Shown here: in pieces, positions 1-7,193 of the stretch | How positions within the stretch are numbered: position 1 is the stretch's first letter | How the letters are laid out: each line of letters begins with the position of its first letter | From: JAJZNI01 sp035624785 | Lineage (GTDB): Bacteria; Chloroflexota; Dormibacteria; Aeolococcales; Aeolococcaceae | Length of the DNA: 64,000 bases | Assembly: GCA_035624785.1 (NCBI GenBank) | Contig: DASPQV010000023.1 | Location: 1 to 64,000 of the forward strand | Reading direction: 5' to 3' | Translations under genes and position numbers: made by a program | The notes under the pieces: model-generated | What the model saw: only the letters and a program-made list of their open reading frames with translations | Databases searched by the model: none | Told to the model about the DNA's origin: nothing

Positions 1-128
1 CTAGCCGCCGGCCTCGGCTGGCTCACCCGCGAGCAGGCTGGGCAGTCCGGACCGACGGGTCCACCGGGGCAGCCTGGGAGCACCCGCCCCTGGCTCGCTG
101 GGCCCCAGTCCCGGGGGGTGGGAGACGC

Positions 129-803
129 CTACGCGGGGTCCGACACCTCCTCGGGCTCGTCGGGCTGCGCCTCCGACACCGCCGAGGGCTCGGCGCGCCC
201 CTCCTCCCCCGGCTCAGCGGTCGCCTGGTCGTCGACAGCGTCGGGCCGTTCCTCGGCGGCCGCCGCGGGCACCCTGCGGCGCAGGGCCAGAGCCGCCGCC
301 ATGCCGGCGGTCGCGATCACCGCCGCGGCGGCGAGCAGCCCCAACCGCGGCGCCTCCGCCTGCCAGATCTCGGATGTGGCGGCCCCCGTCTGCTGGTCCA
401 GCACCAGGCTGCTGATGGCGCTGAGAAAGGCCCCGACCGCGAGGAACAGCAGGGCCACGGCGGCGACGGCCGCAACCCGGGTGGCTCGGGACCGGTGAGC
501 CGTCTCTCCCTCCTCCCCGAAGCCGGCATCGGGGCGCAAACGCCACCACGCCAAGCCCACCGCGGCCAGCGGCAGCAGCCCCGCGTAGGGTGTTACCCAA
601 TCGGTGGCCAGGAAGACCCCGTACCAGGGGCCGAGCCCCGATTCCTGGCTTGGGATGGTGGCGTAGACGAGGCCCCCGGCGACGTTGGCGGCGACCACCA
701 TGGCAAAGGCACCGACGAGGCTGAGGGCCAGGATCTCGGCGACTCCCCAGGGCACCCTCGTCTCCCGGGCCGCCTGCCCCGGGCCACTCCATTCGTTCTC
801 CAT
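129..803 (-). CDS. Four-helix membrane protein with acidic cytosolic-type tail, unknown function
   Basis: The 224-residue product shows four hydrophobic segments at about residues 24-48, 68-88, 108-133 and 152-174. They are followed by an Arg-rich stop-transfer stretch (RRR at 175-177) and a Glu/Asp/Pro/Ala-rich tail of about 45 residues that looks disordered. The start at 803 has a good Shine-Dalgarno (GAGGAG, 7 nt upstream). I recognise no family motif or catalytic residues. It is transcribed away from the zwf cluster and has no partner inside the window. An integral membrane protein is clear from the sequence; any role would be a guess. Confidence 0.7.
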   Translation of the reverse strand: MENEWSGPGQAARETRVPWGVAEILALSLVGAFAMVVAANVAGGLVYATIPSQESGLGPWYGVFLATDWVTPYAGLLPLAAVGLAWWRLRPDAGFGEEGETAHRSRATRVAAVAAVALLFLAVGAFLSAISSLVLDQQTGAATSEIWQAEAPRLGLLAAAAVIATAGMAAALALRRRVPAAAAEERPDAVDDQATAEPGEEGRAEPSAVSEAQPDEPEEVSDPA

Positions 804-881
804 CGCGGTGCTCCTCTGTCGGCAGGCCGGCCCGGTTCATCGGCGTTCTGCCGGCCGGCGTGCCGGCGTATGTTCACACCT

Positions 882-899
882 CAACCGGCTCACCGGTTG
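882..899. repeat. Short perfect hairpin in intergenic region
   Basis: CAACCGG, a CTCA loop and CCGGTTG form a 7-bp perfect inverted repeat in the 266-nt gap between divergent genes. It could be an operator or nothing at all. No T-run follows, so it is not an intrinsic terminator. Confidence 0.3.
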
Positions 900-1057
900 C
901 GGGCTACCGGCGGGGGCGCCGGGGGCGGAGGTGCGCCGCCCGGGCCGGGTCAGCGCTCGGCGGCACACGTGCCCCATCCCGGAGGGTTCGCCCCCATGTC
1001 CCGGCCCCTGACGGGGGCCTGCCACGATCTGCTCGACCAGCCTCCGAGACGGGACAC

Positions 1058-1063
1058 TAGAAT
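1058..1063 (+). promoter_or_regulatory. Candidate -10 element (TAGAAT) for a leaderless start
   Basis: TAGAAT lies exactly 6 nt before the GTG at 1070, and no Shine-Dalgarno is visible. The same geometry recurs before several other genes in the window, which is the main support. No convincing -35 is seen. Confidence 0.4.
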
Positions 1064-1069
1064 CCAATC

Positions 1070-1963
1070 GTGGTTGCGTCGGCCGAGCCCACACCGATGC
1101 CGACCGCGCCGTCTCCGGAGGAGTGCTCGCACCCGTCTCCGGTGCGCGGGGTCATGGTCCATGAGTTCGGCCACTACAGCGGCGCCGTCGGTCCGGAGGG
1201 GACCCGGCGGACCGTGACCTTCTACGGCCCGGTGATCGGCGGCCTGCCCATCGACGCCTGGCACTGCGAGGTCTGCGGCCTCCTCCGGCTCAGCTACCCT
1301 GACGGTCGCCGGGAGGAGCGCCGGCTCTACCCGGGACCTCAGCCGGGGCTTCTGGCAACCCCCAGCGTGGTGCCCTGGGGGCGGGTGCTGCGCGGCGAGC
1401 AGCCGCGGGTCAGCGGGCTGTCCATCCCCGAGCCGGTGTACGAGAAGATGTACGTCGCCGAGGTCGGGCCGGCCACCATCAACTGGCGGCCGCAGCTCCC
1501 CCGCGTCGAGCTTCCCCATCTCGACGTCCTCGGCTGGACCAATGTCGTGGGTCTGACCGCCATCGCCGTTGGCCTCCTGATCGCGGCCTTGGTGGCGGTG
1601 CTGCCCTACAGCGTCCAGCCGGAGGAGGGCCCCCTGGTGCTGGTGCTCGGGCTGGCCTTCGCCGTGCTGCTCGTGGCCAATGCGGCGAGCCCAGCGTGGC
1701 ACCGCCTGTTTCCCGCCCCCCGGCTCGGGCCCAGCGTGGCCGAGACCTCCCGGGGCGCCCCGGCGCTCGACGCTTCGACGCGCTGGGCGGTCGGTCTGCT
1801 GGTCTCCAGCCTCCTCGCCCTGCTCGCCTGCGGGGTTCTGGCGGTCTACTGGTACAGCACGCCGGGAGCGACCAGGCCCGTCTTCATCCTCAGCATGTCC
1901 CTGGCCGTCGCTGCGGCGCTGGTGGCGATCGGCGGGGCGGTCGCGCGCGCTGTCCGCCACTGA
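1070..1963 (+). CDS. Membrane protein with a CxxC-containing soluble N-terminal domain
   Basis: This 297-residue protein has a soluble N-terminal half containing one CxxC (C66, C69, in a W-H-C-x-x-C-G context that could bind zinc with the His). Four transmembrane segments follow at about 157-178, 187-208, 240-262 and 271-293. The GTG start is supported by a TAGAAT hexamer 6 nt upstream, suggesting a leaderless message; ATG at 1154 is an alternative start. The stop codon directly abuts the zwf start, so the genes are probably cotranscribed. I do not recognise the family. The context hints at a role near glucose metabolism but does not prove it. Confidence 0.65.
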   Translation: MVASAEPTPMPTAPSPEECSHPSPVRGVMVHEFGHYSGAVGPEGTRRTVTFYGPVIGGLPIDAWHCEVCGLLRLSYPDGRREERRLYPGPQPGLLATPSVVPWGRVLRGEQPRVSGLSIPEPVYEKMYVAEVGPATINWRPQLPRVELPHLDVLGWTNVVGLTAIAVGLLIAALVAVLPYSVQPEEGPLVLVLGLAFAVLLVANAASPAWHRLFPAPRLGPSVAETSRGAPALDASTRWAVGLLVSSLLALLACGVLAVYWYSTPGATRPVFILSMSLAVAAALVAIGGAVARAVRH

Positions 1964-3382
1964 ATGGCGCTGAACCGCCCCGCCGACCAGGACCTCGTCA
2001 TCATCGGGGCCACCGGGGACCTGTCCGCCCGCAAGCTGCTCCCCGCCCTCTACAACCTGCACGTCGAGGGGCTGCTCCCCGAGCGCGGCGATGTCCTCGG
2101 GGTGGCGCCGATGGGATGGACCGACGACCGGTTCCGCAAGCACGCCCAGGAGGCGGTGCGGAGCTTCTCCCGGAGCGGCTTCAACGAGCGCCAGTTCACC
2201 GGTTTCGCGGAACGCCTGCGCTTCGTCACCATCGGCGACGAGGGCGACCTGGCTCCCCTCCGCGCGGCCGCCCGGCGTCCGGAACGGCTCGTCTACCTGG
2301 CCGTGCCCTCCTCAGCCTTCGTCCCGCTGGCCCACGGCCTTGCCGCTGCGGGACTGCAGGCCGGCACCAAGCTGGTGATCGAGAAGCCCTTCGGACGTGA
2401 CTCGGCTTCGGCGACCCAGCTCAACGTGACCCTTCACGAGGTCCTTCCCGAAGAACGGATCTACCGGATCGACCACTACCTCGGCAAGGAGACGGTCCAG
2501 AACATGCTGGTCTTCCGCTTCGGCAACTCGATCTGGGAGCGGGTGTGGCACCGGGAGGCGATCTCCCGGGTGGAGATTACCGTCGCCGAGTCGCTCGGGG
2601 TCGAGCACCGGGGACGTTTCTACGAGGAGACCGGGGCCATCCGCGACATCGTTCAGAACCACATGTTCCAGCTGCTCGCGGTCACCGCCATGGAGCCGCC
2701 CATCTCGTTCGAGCCGGAGGCGCTCCGCAACGAGAAGGTCAAGGTCCTCGAGGCGCTGCATCCCCTGGATCCCGGCGACGTGGTGCGCGGCCAGTACGCG
2801 GCGGGCACGGTCGATGGCGAGAAGGTGCCCGGCTATCGGGAGGAGGAGGGGGTGGGCCGCGCCTCACAGGTCGAGACCTTCGTGGCGCTGCGCGCCCAGA
2901 TCGACTCCTGGCGGTGGGCCGGGGTGCCCTTCCTGCTCCGCACCGGCAAGCGGCTGGCTGCCCGGGAAACCCGGGTCGACCTCACCTTCCGGGAAGCGCC
3001 GCTCCACCTCTTCCGCGGCGTCGGCCTGCACAGCATCGACAGCAACCGGATGGTCATCCGCATCCAGCCCGACGAGGGCATCGGGGTCACCTTCGTGGCC
3101 AAGCGTCCGGGACCGGAGGTCACCACCCAGCTGGTGGAGATGGATTTTCGCTACCAGGGCTCGTTCAAGGTCAGCCCGCCGGAGGCCTACGAGCGGCTCC
3201 TCCACGACGCGCTGGTCGGCGACCACACCCTCTTCATCAGGGAGGACGAGGTGGAGAGGGGGTGGCAGGTGGTGCAGCCGGTGCTCGACAATCCCCCTCC
3301 CGTGGAGATGTACCCATCCGGAAGCTGGGGGCCGGCCGGCGCCGACCGGATCGCCCGGCCCGGCCACTGGCACAACCTCTGA
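1964..3382 (+). CDS. zwf: Glucose-6-phosphate 1-dehydrogenase
   Basis: Catalyses NAD(P)-dependent oxidation of glucose 6-phosphate to 6-phosphogluconolactone, the entry step of the oxidative pentose phosphate pathway, in the cytosol. The 472-residue protein begins with the Rossmann motif GATGDLS (15-21), then has EKPFG, and the active-site signature RIDHYLGKE with catalytic His171. Its length is normal for the family. The start follows the upstream stop with no gap and the stop overlaps the next start by one base, so translation is probably coupled to the glucokinase gene. Zwf and a glucose kinase side by side make a compact route from free glucose into the pathway. Confidence 0.97.
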   Translation: MALNRPADQDLVIIGATGDLSARKLLPALYNLHVEGLLPERGDVLGVAPMGWTDDRFRKHAQEAVRSFSRSGFNERQFTGFAERLRFVTIGDEGDLAPLRAAARRPERLVYLAVPSSAFVPLAHGLAAAGLQAGTKLVIEKPFGRDSASATQLNVTLHEVLPEERIYRIDHYLGKETVQNMLVFRFGNSIWERVWHREAISRVEITVAESLGVEHRGRFYEETGAIRDIVQNHMFQLLAVTAMEPPISFEPEALRNEKVKVLEALHPLDPGDVVRGQYAAGTVDGEKVPGYREEEGVGRASQVETFVALRAQIDSWRWAGVPFLLRTGKRLAARETRVDLTFREAPLHLFRGVGLHSIDSNRMVIRIQPDEGIGVTFVAKRPGPEVTTQLVEMDFRYQGSFKVSPPEAYERLLHDALVGDHTLFIREDEVERGWQVVQPVLDNPPPVEMYPSGSWGPAGADRIARPGHWHNL

Positions 3383-4323
3383 TGCCGGGGCTGGTCGGCA
3401 TTGACCTGGGCGGCACCAGCATCAGGGCCGCCGTGGCGAGCGGCCCGACCGCCTACTCCGAGCCGGTGGCGCGCTGCCCCACCCCGGCGGCCTCCGGCCC
3501 GGAGGCGGTGATCGCCGCGTGCGCCGACGCGGCCCGCCAGGCCGCCCGGGGGACCCCCGACGGGATCGCGATCGGCATCCCGGGGCCGCTGGATCCGGAG
3601 GAGGGCATCGTCTTCGCCGCCCCCCACCTCCCGGGCTTCGAGGGACTGCCCGCCCGCAAGCTCCTATCGGAGGCGGCCGGCTGCCCGGTCGCCATCCACA
3701 ACGACTCGAACCTCGCCGGCTACGCCGAGTGGGTGGCGGGGATGGGCCGGGGGACGAGGAGCTTCGTCTTCGTCATCGTCGGCACCGGCATCGGCGGAGC
3801 CGTCATCGTCGAGGGCAACCTCCACGTCGGGGTCGCCGGCACGGCGGCCGAGGTCGGGCACGTGCCCTGCAGCCTCGATGGACCGCGCTGCGGGCAGGGT
3901 CACCTCGGCTGCCTGGAGGGGATCGCCTCGGGGACGGGCATCGCCCGACGGGCCGCGGCGGCGCTGGTCGCCGGTGAGGACAGCCGGCTCCGGGGCATGG
4001 CGTCGCCGGACGCATCGGTGATCGCCAAGGCGGCGCGGGCGGGTGACCCGCTCGCCATCCGCCTCTACGCCGAGGCCGGCCGCGCTCTGGGACGCTCCTT
4101 CGGCGGCCTGATCAACATCCTGGGGCCTGAGGCCATCGCCACTGGCGGTGGTGTGGCCAGCCACTTCGACCTCTTGGAGGGAGCGCTCCGCCAGGGCATG
4201 GCCGAGATCGCCTTCGAGGTTCCGCTGCGCCACTGCCGGGTGGGCCGCGCCCAGCTCGGCAGCGAGGCGGGGCTAGTCGGCGCCGTCGCCTGGGCGGTCA
4301 AGAAGTTCGGCGCACCCGGCTGA
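3382..4323 (+). CDS. ROK-family glucokinase
   Basis: Probably phosphorylates glucose with ATP to glucose 6-phosphate, the substrate of the adjacent Zwf. The 313-residue protein carries the N-terminal phosphate-binding motif DLGGT (8-12), the catalytic-Asp region HNDSN, the GTGIGG glycine motif and the EVGH motif preceding the zinc site. One oddity: the usual CxCGxxGC cluster reads CGQGHLGC, so the middle Cys is Gln, although an extra Cys lies five positions earlier (GHVPC). The reading frame is open far upstream inside zwf, but the ATG overlapping the zwf stop gives the family's normal length. Glucose is the best guess from context; mannose or another hexose is possible. Confidence 0.9.
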   Translation: MPGLVGIDLGGTSIRAAVASGPTAYSEPVARCPTPAASGPEAVIAACADAARQAARGTPDGIAIGIPGPLDPEEGIVFAAPHLPGFEGLPARKLLSEAAGCPVAIHNDSNLAGYAEWVAGMGRGTRSFVFVIVGTGIGGAVIVEGNLHVGVAGTAAEVGHVPCSLDGPRCGQGHLGCLEGIASGTGIARRAAAALVAGEDSRLRGMASPDASVIAKAARAGDPLAIRLYAEAGRALGRSFGGLINILGPEAIATGGGVASHFDLLEGALRQGMAEIAFEVPLRHCRVGRAQLGSEAGLVGAVAWAVKKFGAPG

Positions 4324-4494
4324 GTCGCAGCTCGTCCCGTAGCTGATGGCGAGCGCCGACAAGGCGGGGTGAGGCCGGGGCGGCGAGCCGCTGAAATGAG
4401 AACGGGGGTCCCCAGCGCCGCCTGCGGCGTGGGGCCGCCGTCGCCTGGGATGAAGGGGACGGCCGGCGCCTCGCCCCGCCGCCGGGGGGGGCCT

Positions 4495-4514
4495 GCGGGG
4501 GGCCTGCCCCCCGC
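4495..4514. repeat. Perfect GC hairpin resembling the recO-glyQS repeat core
   Basis: GCGGGGGGC, a CT loop and GCCCCCCGC form a perfect 9-bp stem. The core resembles the hairpins in the tandem array at 34516-34765 (GGCGGGGGGC-TCG-CCCCCCGCC). It is not followed by a T-run. It may be a dispersed copy of the same small hairpin element, or coincidence in GC-rich DNA. Confidence 0.4.
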
Positions 4515-4623
4515 ATGTCATGAACTCGTCACAGGGCCGTAAGACGAATGCTCGGAGTCCGTGACGCAGAGTGAGAAACCTCGCGTCGGACGGTTCAAAC
4601 AGGAGGATCGCCAGGACATTTCC

Positions 4624-4630
4624 AAGGAGG
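4624..4630 (+). promoter_or_regulatory. Shine-Dalgarno that fixes a TTG start
   Basis: AAGGAGG lies 9 nt before the TTG at 4640. It is the best ribosome-binding site in the neighbourhood and decides the non-ATG start of the pilin gene. Confidence 0.7.
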
Positions 4631-4639
4631 TGGTGCTGA

Positions 4640-4828
4640 TTGAGTCAACCACTCCCCTTTCCCCGCCGGCGCTCTGCAAGGCGTAGCCAGGAAGGGCAGG
4701 GAATGGTGGAGTACGCATTCCTTCTCGTCCTCATAGCCCTGTTGGTGGCCACCATGGCGCTCTTGGTGACCGGCCACGCTGTCAACAACCTCTACTCGAA
4801 CATCACCAACAACATCGGCAGAATCTGA
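4640..4828 (+). CDS. Flp-type (type IVb) prepilin, orphan
   Basis: A 62-residue prepilin-like protein: a basic leader of about 20 residues (RRRSARRSQEGQG), then the processing-site pattern G|MVEYAFLLVLIALLVATMALL. The Glu at mature position 5 context (VEY) and the uninterrupted hydrophobic helix are the hallmarks of Flp/Fap pilins that build Tad pili. The start is TTG, supported by AAGGAGG 9 nt upstream. No tad/cpa assembly genes, prepilin peptidase or secretion ATPase lie in this window, so the machinery must be elsewhere or the pilin has another use. An intrinsic terminator follows 18 nt after the stop. Confidence 0.85.
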   Translation: MSQPLPFPRRRSARRSQEGQGMVEYAFLLVLIALLVATMALLVTGHAVNNLYSNITNNIGRI

Positions 4829-4846
4829 CTGCACCCGGATGACGCG

Positions 4847-4878
4847 AAAAGAGGGGCCGCTCTCGCGGCCCCTCTTTT
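4847..4878. terminator. Bidirectional intrinsic terminator
   Basis: A perfect 14-bp inverted repeat (AAAAGAGGGGCCGC, TCTC loop, GCGGCCCCTCTTTT) lies between the pilin gene and the convergent small ORF. The A/T ends give a T-run on either strand, so it can terminate both transcripts. It is the clearest terminator in the window. Confidence 0.92.
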
Positions 4879-4899
4879 GATCTCTGGATGAGGCCCGGC

Positions 4900-5127
4900 T
4901 CAGGCCGCCGGAGGCAGGTGGCGCCTGTCGATCTGCTTGCTGGCCGCCTGGGGATTGCCCCAGGTGACGCTGCCGTTGGGCCAGACCATGGCGGTGGTCC
5001 TCGGCGGGCGGTCCGAGTGGACTTCGCCTCCCGCGATGTAGACGGGCCGGTGGAGGCGGCGTGCCTCTGACTTGGCGTGCTCGAACAGCTCGCCGTCGGG
5101 GCGGGCTGAGGCCAGCTTGATGCCCAT
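4900..5127 (-). CDS. Small hypothetical protein
   Basis: A 75-residue ORF convergent with the pilin gene and ending 21 nt from the shared terminator. The sequence is mildly basic, without transmembrane segment or Cys, and includes a W-P-N-G-S-V-T-W-G pattern that could be a beta hairpin. ATG at 5127 has AAAGG 8 nt upstream; a TTG at 5133 is the alternative. The region upstream on this strand (5170-5215) is unusually AT-rich for the window and probably holds the promoter. I do not recognise a family. Support is the terminator, spacing and codon pattern only. Confidence 0.5.
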   Translation of the reverse strand: MGIKLASARPDGELFEHAKSEARRLHRPVYIAGGEVHSDRPPRTTAMVWPNGSVTWGNPQAASKQIDRRHLPPAA

Positions 5128-5223
5128 GGTCAACGCCTTTGTGAACGTGGGGCTCTCGGACTGAGGGATGGACCACCCAGTTGCGGTATCAACTATAACA
5201 CAACGCTGGAGCCAATTCCAGAG

Positions 5224-7041
5224 TTACATCCGCCGGCTCAGCACTGTCGCCAGTCGGGCTGCCATGGGCAGGGTCTCCAGCCTCTCGATGGGCACCGGCA
5301 GCGCCGTGGACCAGTTGGGTCCCCCCTTGAGCCCAGGCTGATTGGGCCGCTGCCGGGTCAGGGTGACGTCCTCCAGGGTCGCCGCCACGATCAGCGCCGG
5401 CGATTCGGCAAGCCGCCGGTAGGCGTGCAGGATGGCGGCAGCGGCGCCCGCATCACGTTCCAAGCCGCCCCTGCAGACGCGCTCCACAAGGCTCTTGTCT
5501 GCCGCCGCGTCCGCCGGAAGCCCGAGGCGGCGCCGGGTCTCGAGGTCGCTGCCGTCCCACAGGCCGGCGATCGTCGGCAGGTCGTGGGTGGTCACCGCCG
5601 CCAGGGCTCGCCTCGGCCAGCTGCGGGGCGGCCGCTCCTCGAAGAGCAGAACCACGTAGCTGAGCAGGGCGCACCGGTGCAGCCGGGCCCGCAGCCCCCG
5701 CGGCACCGTGCCGAGGTCCTCTCCCACCACCAGGGCTCGGTGCCGCACCGACTCGAGGGCGACGATGCCGAGGAGATCCTCCAGCGGGTAGCGGACGTAG
5801 GCGCCCTCCGCCGGGGTCATCCCGGCCGGGATCCACCAGAGCCGCTCCAGGCCCATGACGTGGTCGATGCGCAGGCCACCGCCGAACCTCAACCCGGCCC
5901 GGAGGGTCTCGACCACCGGGGCGTAGGCGGCGGCGCGAAGCTTCCACGGGTCGAACGCGGGGAGGCCCCAATCCTGTCCGCGCGTGTTGAAGGTGTCGGG
6001 TGGGGCGCCCACCGTGATCCCCGGGGCGATCAGCTCCTGCCACAGCCAGGCGTCGGCGCCCCCCGGGTTGACGCCCACCGCCAGGTCACAGATCAGCGGC
6101 AGCTCGGCGGCGGCCGCCTTCATCTGGCGGTCCAATTGGGATTGCAACCAGGCGTGGAATCGGACCCGCCCCGCCAGCTCCCGGGCGGCGGTCTGGAGAG
6201 CCGCTCCTTCGCGCCGCGCCAGCGGGCGCGGCCAATCCCGCCAGTCCGGTCCGTGCCTCTCGGCCAGCGCACAGAACAGGGAGAAGTCGCGGAGCCGGGG
6301 ATGCTCGCGCATCGCCGCCCCGGCCTCGGCCGCGGCCGCCGCCGAGGACTCGAAGCTGCGCTCCAGGGCCCGCAGCTTCAGGGCGGTGACGCTGTCCCGG
6401 TCGATCCGGCGCCGGCGGTTGAGCCGCCCGGCCTCGCCGGCCAGGACGGTGTACCCGGGGTCGTCCTCGTTCCCCTCGGGCCGGAGGTGAAGCGGGTTGA
6501 GGAACAGCCGGCTGGTCGGGAAGTACGGGCTCGCCTCGACGGGGGAGACCGGCAGGGCGGCGTGGAGTGGGCTGACCTGGAGGAGCGACGCTCCCAGGGT
6601 CCTGGCCCAGCGGGCCAGCTCGGCGAGGTCAGCCAGGTCGCCGATGCCCCAGCTCGCCGCCGACCGGGCAGCGTAGAGCTGAACCGAGAAGCCGAAGCCG
6701 GGCTGGCGGGGGAGGTGGCAGCGGGGAGGGGTGACGATCAGGCTCCGGCTTAGCCCGCCGGCGTGGAGCCGGTGGTAGCCCAAGGGCAGGCTGGCGGGCA
6801 GGCGGCCAGCGCAGCCCACCGACTCCCCGTTCTCCAGCTCGACCTCGGCCCGGCCGACCTCCGGCTGTCGGCCCTGGACGATGACCAGGGGCCAGCCGGC
6901 TTCCCCCTCCGGGCCGCGCGGGCCGGCTGCCAGGGCCGAGAGAACCGCAGCGACGGTTCGCCTCGAGGCCCCCCGGCGGGTGCCGTCGGTGGCCGTGTAG
7001 CGGCGGATCACTCCCCAGCTGCCTGGGCTGGGCTCGGGCAT
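5224..7041 (-). CDS. malQ: 4-alpha-glucanotransferase (amylomaltase, GH77)
   Basis: Transfers alpha-1,4-glucan segments between maltodextrins and releases glucose. The 605-residue protein has a short N-terminal domain, then the GH77 barrel beginning PGFGFSVQLYAARSAASWG. Catalytic motifs are present in order: RIDHVMGL (nucleophile Asp), GEDLGTVP (acid/base Glu) and TTHDLPT (third Asp). The frame is open further upstream, but ATG 7041 has GGAG 8 nt before it and the residues right after it match the family's N-terminus, whereas the extra upstream residues look random. It is divergent from glgX, so the two glucan-degrading genes may share a control region at 7042-7193. Confidence 0.95.
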   Translation of the reverse strand: MPEPSPGSWGVIRRYTATDGTRRGASRRTVAAVLSALAAGPRGPEGEAGWPLVIVQGRQPEVGRAEVELENGESVGCAGRLPASLPLGYHRLHAGGLSRSLIVTPPRCHLPRQPGFGFSVQLYAARSAASWGIGDLADLAELARWARTLGASLLQVSPLHAALPVSPVEASPYFPTSRLFLNPLHLRPEGNEDDPGYTVLAGEAGRLNRRRRIDRDSVTALKLRALERSFESSAAAAAEAGAAMREHPRLRDFSLFCALAERHGPDWRDWPRPLARREGAALQTAARELAGRVRFHAWLQSQLDRQMKAAAAELPLICDLAVGVNPGGADAWLWQELIAPGITVGAPPDTFNTRGQDWGLPAFDPWKLRAAAYAPVVETLRAGLRFGGGLRIDHVMGLERLWWIPAGMTPAEGAYVRYPLEDLLGIVALESVRHRALVVGEDLGTVPRGLRARLHRCALLSYVVLLFEERPPRSWPRRALAAVTTHDLPTIAGLWDGSDLETRRRLGLPADAAADKSLVERVCRGGLERDAGAAAAILHAYRRLAESPALIVAATLEDVTLTRQRPNQPGLKGGPNWSTALPVPIERLETLPMAARLATVLSRRM

Positions 7042-7193
7042 CGCGCCTACTCCGGGGCCCGGGCGCCGACCGGCGGGCATCGGCGCGCCCGGCGCCGGGG
7101 AGCGCCGGCCAGCCGCGGGGCCCGCCCAAACGCTATCTTTGAGGCGAGAGGCGGTTGCCACCACGCGCCGCCGGCAGCGGGGGATGCAATCGC

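Larger units (their letters stand above)
4324..4639. other. Intergenic region without a supported gene
   Basis: This 316-nt stretch between the glucokinase and the pilin gene shows no convincing coding potential. It contains one strong GC hairpin (separate entry) and, near 4540-4620, slightly less GC-rich sequence that probably holds the promoter and leader of the pilin gene. I could not assign a -10/-35 pair with confidence. Confidence 0.5.

Noticed and set aside
2545..3381. N-terminal extension of the ROK glucokinase inside zwf
   Set aside because: The extension is Arg/Gly/Pro-rich and runs through zwf codons in another frame; the family start is ATG 3382.
4595..5176. A 193-codon minus-strand frame over the pilin gene
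   Set aside because: It runs through the terminator and the pilin; the prepilin signature and terminator position are better evidence.
5425..6753. A 442-codon open frame antisense to malQ
   Set aside because: Shadow; no recognisable domain and no start signal, while malQ motifs are complete on the other strand.
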